The position numbers and the translations under genes were made by a program. A DNA stretch of 64,000 bases from Pseudomonadota bacterium (lineage in GTDB: Bacteria > Desulfobacterota > Desulfobulbia > Desulfobulbales > JAGXFP01), in the NCBI GenBank assembly GCA_018814305.1, contig JAHJAA010000044.1:1-64000 (forward strand). The letters are read 5' to 3'. Below, piece by piece: positions 61,568-64,000 of this stretch. Below the pieces are notes generated by a model. The model searched no databases, had not been told where the DNA came from, and worked only from the letters and a program-made list of their open reading frames with translations. Each line of letters begins with the position of its first letter. Positions within the stretch are counted from its first letter, which is position 1.

Positions 61568-61879
61568 ATGTACGCAATCGTCCGTACAGGTGGTAAACAA
61601 TATCAGGTCGCACCCGGAGATCAGGTGCGGGTCGAAAAAATCACTGGTACCGTCGGTGAATCGGTGGAATTGAGTGATGTCCTGCTGGTGGCGGAAGGTG
61701 AAGAAATCAAAATCGGTCAACCTGTTCTGGAAGGGGCCAAGGTCTCTGCCACCATCGTTGAGCAGGGCCAGGCCAAGAAGGTTATGGTTTTCAAGAAGAA
61801 GCGCCGGAAAGGCTATCAGGTGAAGCGCGGTCATCGGCAACTCTACACGGCGTTGCGGATTGAAGGGATCAGCGCCTGA
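61568..61879 (+). CDS. rplU: 50S ribosomal protein L21
   Basis: A 103-residue protein, MYAIVRTGGKQYQVAPGDQV, with the C-terminal KKRRKGYQVKRGHRQLYT RNA-binding part. The ATG at 61568 follows GGAGGAG; an in-frame ATG at 61553 is too close to other signals. It binds 23S rRNA. Confidence 0.97.
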   Translation: MYAIVRTGGKQYQVAPGDQVRVEKITGTVGESVELSDVLLVAEGEEIKIGQPVLEGAKVSATIVEQGQAKKVMVFKKKRRKGYQVKRGHRQLYTALRIEGISA

Positions 61880-61966
61880 TTCTTGAATTGAACTGTTGAG
61901 TTGTTCTGAATCCTTCCCATAGATGGAGGATCGGAATGAATCCTTGCGTGGAAAAGAGGTAGGAAA

Positions 61967-62233
61967 ATGGCTCATAAGAAAGCAGGCGGTAGCTCGAGAA
62001 ACGGGCGTGATAGTGGTGGCCAGAGACGTGGTGTAAAAAGATTCAGCGGGCAGACGGTCAGCGCTGGCAGTATTCTGGTCCGCCAGTTGGGGACCAAGAT
62101 TCATCCCGGGACCAACGTTGGGCTAGGTCGGGATTATACCCTTTTTGCCAAGGTTGACGGGGTGGTTAAGTATGAGACCTTCGGCCAGAACCGAAAAAAG
62201 GTGAGTGTCTATCCTGCCGAGACTGATCAATAA
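61967..62233 (+). CDS. rpmA: 50S ribosomal protein L27
   Basis: An 88-residue protein with the typical N-terminus [16 protein letters not shown] and [11 protein letters not shown] (~62). It reaches the peptidyl transferase centre. AGGTAGG precedes the ATG. Co-transcribed with rplU. Confidence 0.97.
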   Translation: MAHKKAGGSSRNGRDSGGQRRGVKRFSGQTVSAGSILVRQLGTKIHPGTNVGLGRDYTLFAKVDGVVKYETFGQNRKKVSVYPAETDQ

Positions 62234-62628
62234 GAATAAGATTCTCCCTTGTCGGTTCTTTTCTAAGATTTCCTGGCAAGGGCTGCGGCTCACCGCAAAC
62301 GATTCTCCGTAAAGTAGCGGAGGGGATCCGTTTGTTGTGAGCCGTGTTTGCTTCCCGGTTCGGAACACGTTCCGGCCGCACACGACCGGTTCCCGGCAGG
62401 GGCCGGTTTTCTGTTTCCGGGTCGGTCAATAATTACAGGGTGTCGTGCAGATTTTCGGCGGGACTCTTTTTATCCGTTTCGGAGTCTCTGTCGGCCGCCC
62501 TCCTGTTTCCGGGAATTGGCCACATCTCTACCGTAGTTAATCATAAACGTGTAATTCGGAGGCCTTTCCTTTGGAGTTTCACGCAGTGGCCTTTTTTCTG
62601 AACCGTAATTATACCAGGTGGTATCGCG
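62234..62628. other. Structured intergenic region between rpmA and obgE
   Basis: It contains a long hairpin: CGGCTCAC with GTGAGCCG (62286-62293 with 62337-62344), continued by CAAACG/CGTTTG and an inner CTCCG/CGGAG. A second, terminator-like ACCGG/CCGGT hairpin (62385-62416) with a T-rich tail follows. Then come about 200 bases without clear features. It could be the rplU-rpmA terminator region plus an obgE leader, or a small RNA. Confidence 0.45.
62385..62416 (+). terminator. Probable intrinsic terminator after rpmA
   Basis: ACCGG (62385-62389) and CCGGT (62403-62407) with an inner CCC/GGG pair, followed by TTTTCTGTTT. Confidence 0.55.
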
Positions 62629-63633
62629 ATGGCTTTTGTTGATGAGGCCAAATTTTATGTCAAGGCCGGTGACGGTGGCAACGGTTGCGTGAGCTTCCGG
62701 CGGGAGAAGTTTGTCCCCAATGGCGGTCCCGACGGTGGTGATGGTGGTCGGGGTGGTTCGGTCTATCTTGAGGCCTCATCCCGTCTCACCTCACTGCTTG
62801 ATTTCAAGTATCGCTCCCATTTCAAGGCCACCGGTGGTCGTTCCGGGCAGGGGAATCGGAAGCATGGGAAAAAAGGGGATGACAGTGTGGTTATTGTCCC
62901 ATGCGGGTCCCTGATCAAGGACGTCGATACAGGTGAAGTCCTGGTCGATCTCATTGAGGAAGGACAACGCTTTCTTGCGGCCTCCGGGGGGGCGGGCGGC
63001 AATGGGAACGTTCACTATGCCACGGCCCAGAACCGGGCCCCACGATTAGCCTCCAAAGGGAAAATTGGGGAAGAAAAATGGTATTTGATTGAACTGAAAC
63101 TCTTGGCGGATATTGGCCTGATTGGTTTGCCTAATGCCGGAAAATCTACCTTGCTCTCCAAGTTGTCTTCCGCGAACCCTAAGGTCGCTCCCTATCCTTT
63201 TACAACCCTTGAGCCACAACTCGGGGTTCTGAACTATCCTGAGTATCCTCCCTGTATCATCGCCGATATTCCGGGGCTGATCGAAGGGGCCCACGATGGT
63301 GCCGGTCTGGGGCATCAATTTTTACGTCATGTCGAACGGACCAGAATCCTGGTCCATGTGATTGACGTTTCCGGTCCTCCTGATAATGTCCTTAATGATT
63401 TCCACGTGTTAAACGAAGAACTCCGGCAATATCGTGAGGAGTTGGTTGATCGGCGGCAACTGGTGTTGCTTAACAAAACTGATCTACTCGCCGAGGAGAC
63501 GGACCTTAGCCCCCTGTGCGAGGAATTTTCCCGAGAAGGTCGTGAGGTTTTGTCCATCTCAGCTCTTACTGGGACCGGCCTGGATCCGTTACGAAAAAGA
63601 CTCATGGAAATTTTGGAAGACGATCGAACATGA
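62629..63633 (+). CDS. obgE: GTPase Obg
   Basis: A 334-residue GTPase. The N-terminal glycine-rich Obg fold (~1-155; for example GGDGGRGGSVYLEAS) is followed by the G domain: GLPNAGKSTLLSKLSSANPK (~166), DIPGLIEGAHDGAGLGHQF, NKTDLL and SALTGTGL. It acts in 50S assembly and stringent-type control, downstream of L21 and L27 as in many bacteria. Its stop overlaps the proB start (ATGA). Confidence 0.96.
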   Translation: MAFVDEAKFYVKAGDGGNGCVSFRREKFVPNGGPDGGDGGRGGSVYLEASSRLTSLLDFKYRSHFKATGGRSGQGNRKHGKKGDDSVVIVPCGSLIKDVDTGEVLVDLIEEGQRFLAASGGAGGNGNVHYATAQNRAPRLASKGKIGEEKWYLIELKLLADIGLIGLPNAGKSTLLSKLSSANPKVAPYPFTTLEPQLGVLNYPEYPPCIIADIPGLIEGAHDGAGLGHQFLRHVERTRILVHVIDVSGPPDNVLNDFHVLNEELRQYREELVDRRQLVLLNKTDLLAEETDLSPLCEEFSREGREVLSISALTGTGLDPLRKRLMEILEDDRT

Positions 63634-64000
63634 TCTCAACAATTTCGTCAGCAGATGGGTTAAGACTCCGCCAGGAATATCTGAAAAAGGCGCGACGGGT
63701 GGTGGTCAAAGTCGGCAGTGCCGTCCTGACCGGGTCAACTGGGCTGAATACTGAAGTAATGACCAACCTGGCCCGGCAGTTATCCGCTCTACGGAATGAT
63801 GGACTTGAGGTCATCCTGGTCAGTTCCGGGGCGGTTGCCGCCGGAAGGCGTAAACTTGCCTTGGGTGATCGGAGTATCTCATTGAAAGAGAAGCAGGCGG
63901 TGGCTGCTGCCGGACAGAGTCACCTGATGCGGGTCTATGAGGATATTTTTGGGCAATTCGATCAAAAAATCGCCCAGGTTCTATTGACCCGAGATGATCT
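63630..64000 (+). CDS. proB: Glutamate 5-kinase, 5' part only
   Basis: The frame runs off the window end. The first 123 residues read as glutamate 5-kinase: VVVKVGSAVLTGSTGL (~25-40), VILVSSGAVAAGRRKL (~62-77) and KQAVAAAGQSHLMRVYEDIF (~90-110), then QVLLTRDDL. It makes glutamyl phosphate, the first step of proline synthesis. Translationally coupled to obgE; the PUA domain lies beyond the window. Confidence 0.92.
   Translation, partial: MISTISSADGLRLRQEYLKKARRVVVKVGSAVLTGSTGLNTEVMTNLARQLSALRNDGLEVILVSSGAVAAGRRKLALGDRSISLKEKQAVAAAGQSHLMRVYEDIFGQFDQKIAQVLLTRDD

Noticed and set aside
62361-62375. cggaacacgttccgg palindrome as a LexA-type site
   Set aside because: A single GC-rich palindrome in front of obgE with no LexA target context; it is likely part of the RNA structure.
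1-64000. tRNA, rRNA and CRISPR arrays
   Set aside because: I looked for cloverleaf-like segments and regularly spaced short repeats in the gaps and found none; small RNAs could still be missed.

Overview
The window reads as chromosomal DNA of a Gram-negative anaerobe, most likely a Desulfobacterota (deltaproteobacterial, Desulfobulbales-like) species. The grounds are LPS and outer-membrane genes, many lipoproteins, a ffh-rpsP-khpA-rimM-trmD-(SPOUT methylase)-rplS-rnhB-yraN order, a sensory protein ending in a two-CxxC module that I associate with this group, and a probable UGA-encoded selenoprotein. This assignment is inference; no rRNA, tRNA or CRISPR array was seen.

Region 1 (1-14.8 kb) is accessory DNA. 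It holds a methyltransferase whose C-terminus is lost at a sequence junction, a TetR regulator with a palindromic upstream site, a 'mobile mystery' A/B pair (HTH regulator plus Fic protein, the latter with an amber codon near its start), a ClC channel with CBS and TrkA-C domains, a beta-barrel protein, a ferredoxin-type protein, a nitroreductase, a sterol-desaturase-family protein, TatD and TcdA-like enzymes, a PAS protein, and a secreted coiled-coil gene broken by four single-base deletions.

Region 2 (15-29.9 kb) starts with an RstBA-type two-component system divergent from a three-gene envelope cluster (beta-barrel, NapH-like Fe-S membrane protein, Omp85-type barrel), with an RstA-box-like site between them. 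Next come a lipoprotein cytochrome c, a DUF808 protein, a 1.1-kb repeat-bounded island carrying a 57-residue zinc-ribbon gene, a radical SAM enzyme, a secreted cyclophilin, a coupled binding-lipoprotein/HAMP pair, a DUF1858 protein, an intradiol-dioxygenase-like lipoprotein, an old-yellow-enzyme homologue, and a small MerT-like membrane protein whose Cys-Cys pair is Cys-UGA (candidate Cys-Sec) followed by a SECIS-like hairpin.

Region 3 (30-41 kb) is mainly cell envelope. After a cold-shock gene, a minus-strand operon runs msbA - O-antigen ligase-like - WaaE/KdtX-like glycosyltransferase - AT-rich methyltransferase - glycosyltransferase - LtaS-like sulfatase-fold phosphotransferase. A nucleotide-sugar dehydrogenase, a MOSC protein and a CooC-like ATPase follow.

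Region 4 (41.6-64 kb) is a dense plus-strand housekeeping block: ileS-lspA-fabD, ffh to yraN, pdxA, tmk, a TPR lipoprotein, a further lipoprotein, a large radical SAM/DUF2344 protein, RNase G, an unrecognised conserved-looking gene, rplU-rpmA, obgE and the 5' part of proB. Overlapping stop/start codons indicate translational coupling through much of it.

Four related 144-183 bp palindromic intergenic elements are scattered through the first 38 kb. The strongest candidates for something new are the Cys-Sec MerT-like protein, the repeat-bounded zinc-ribbon island and the binding-lipoprotein/HAMP/zinc-module pair.
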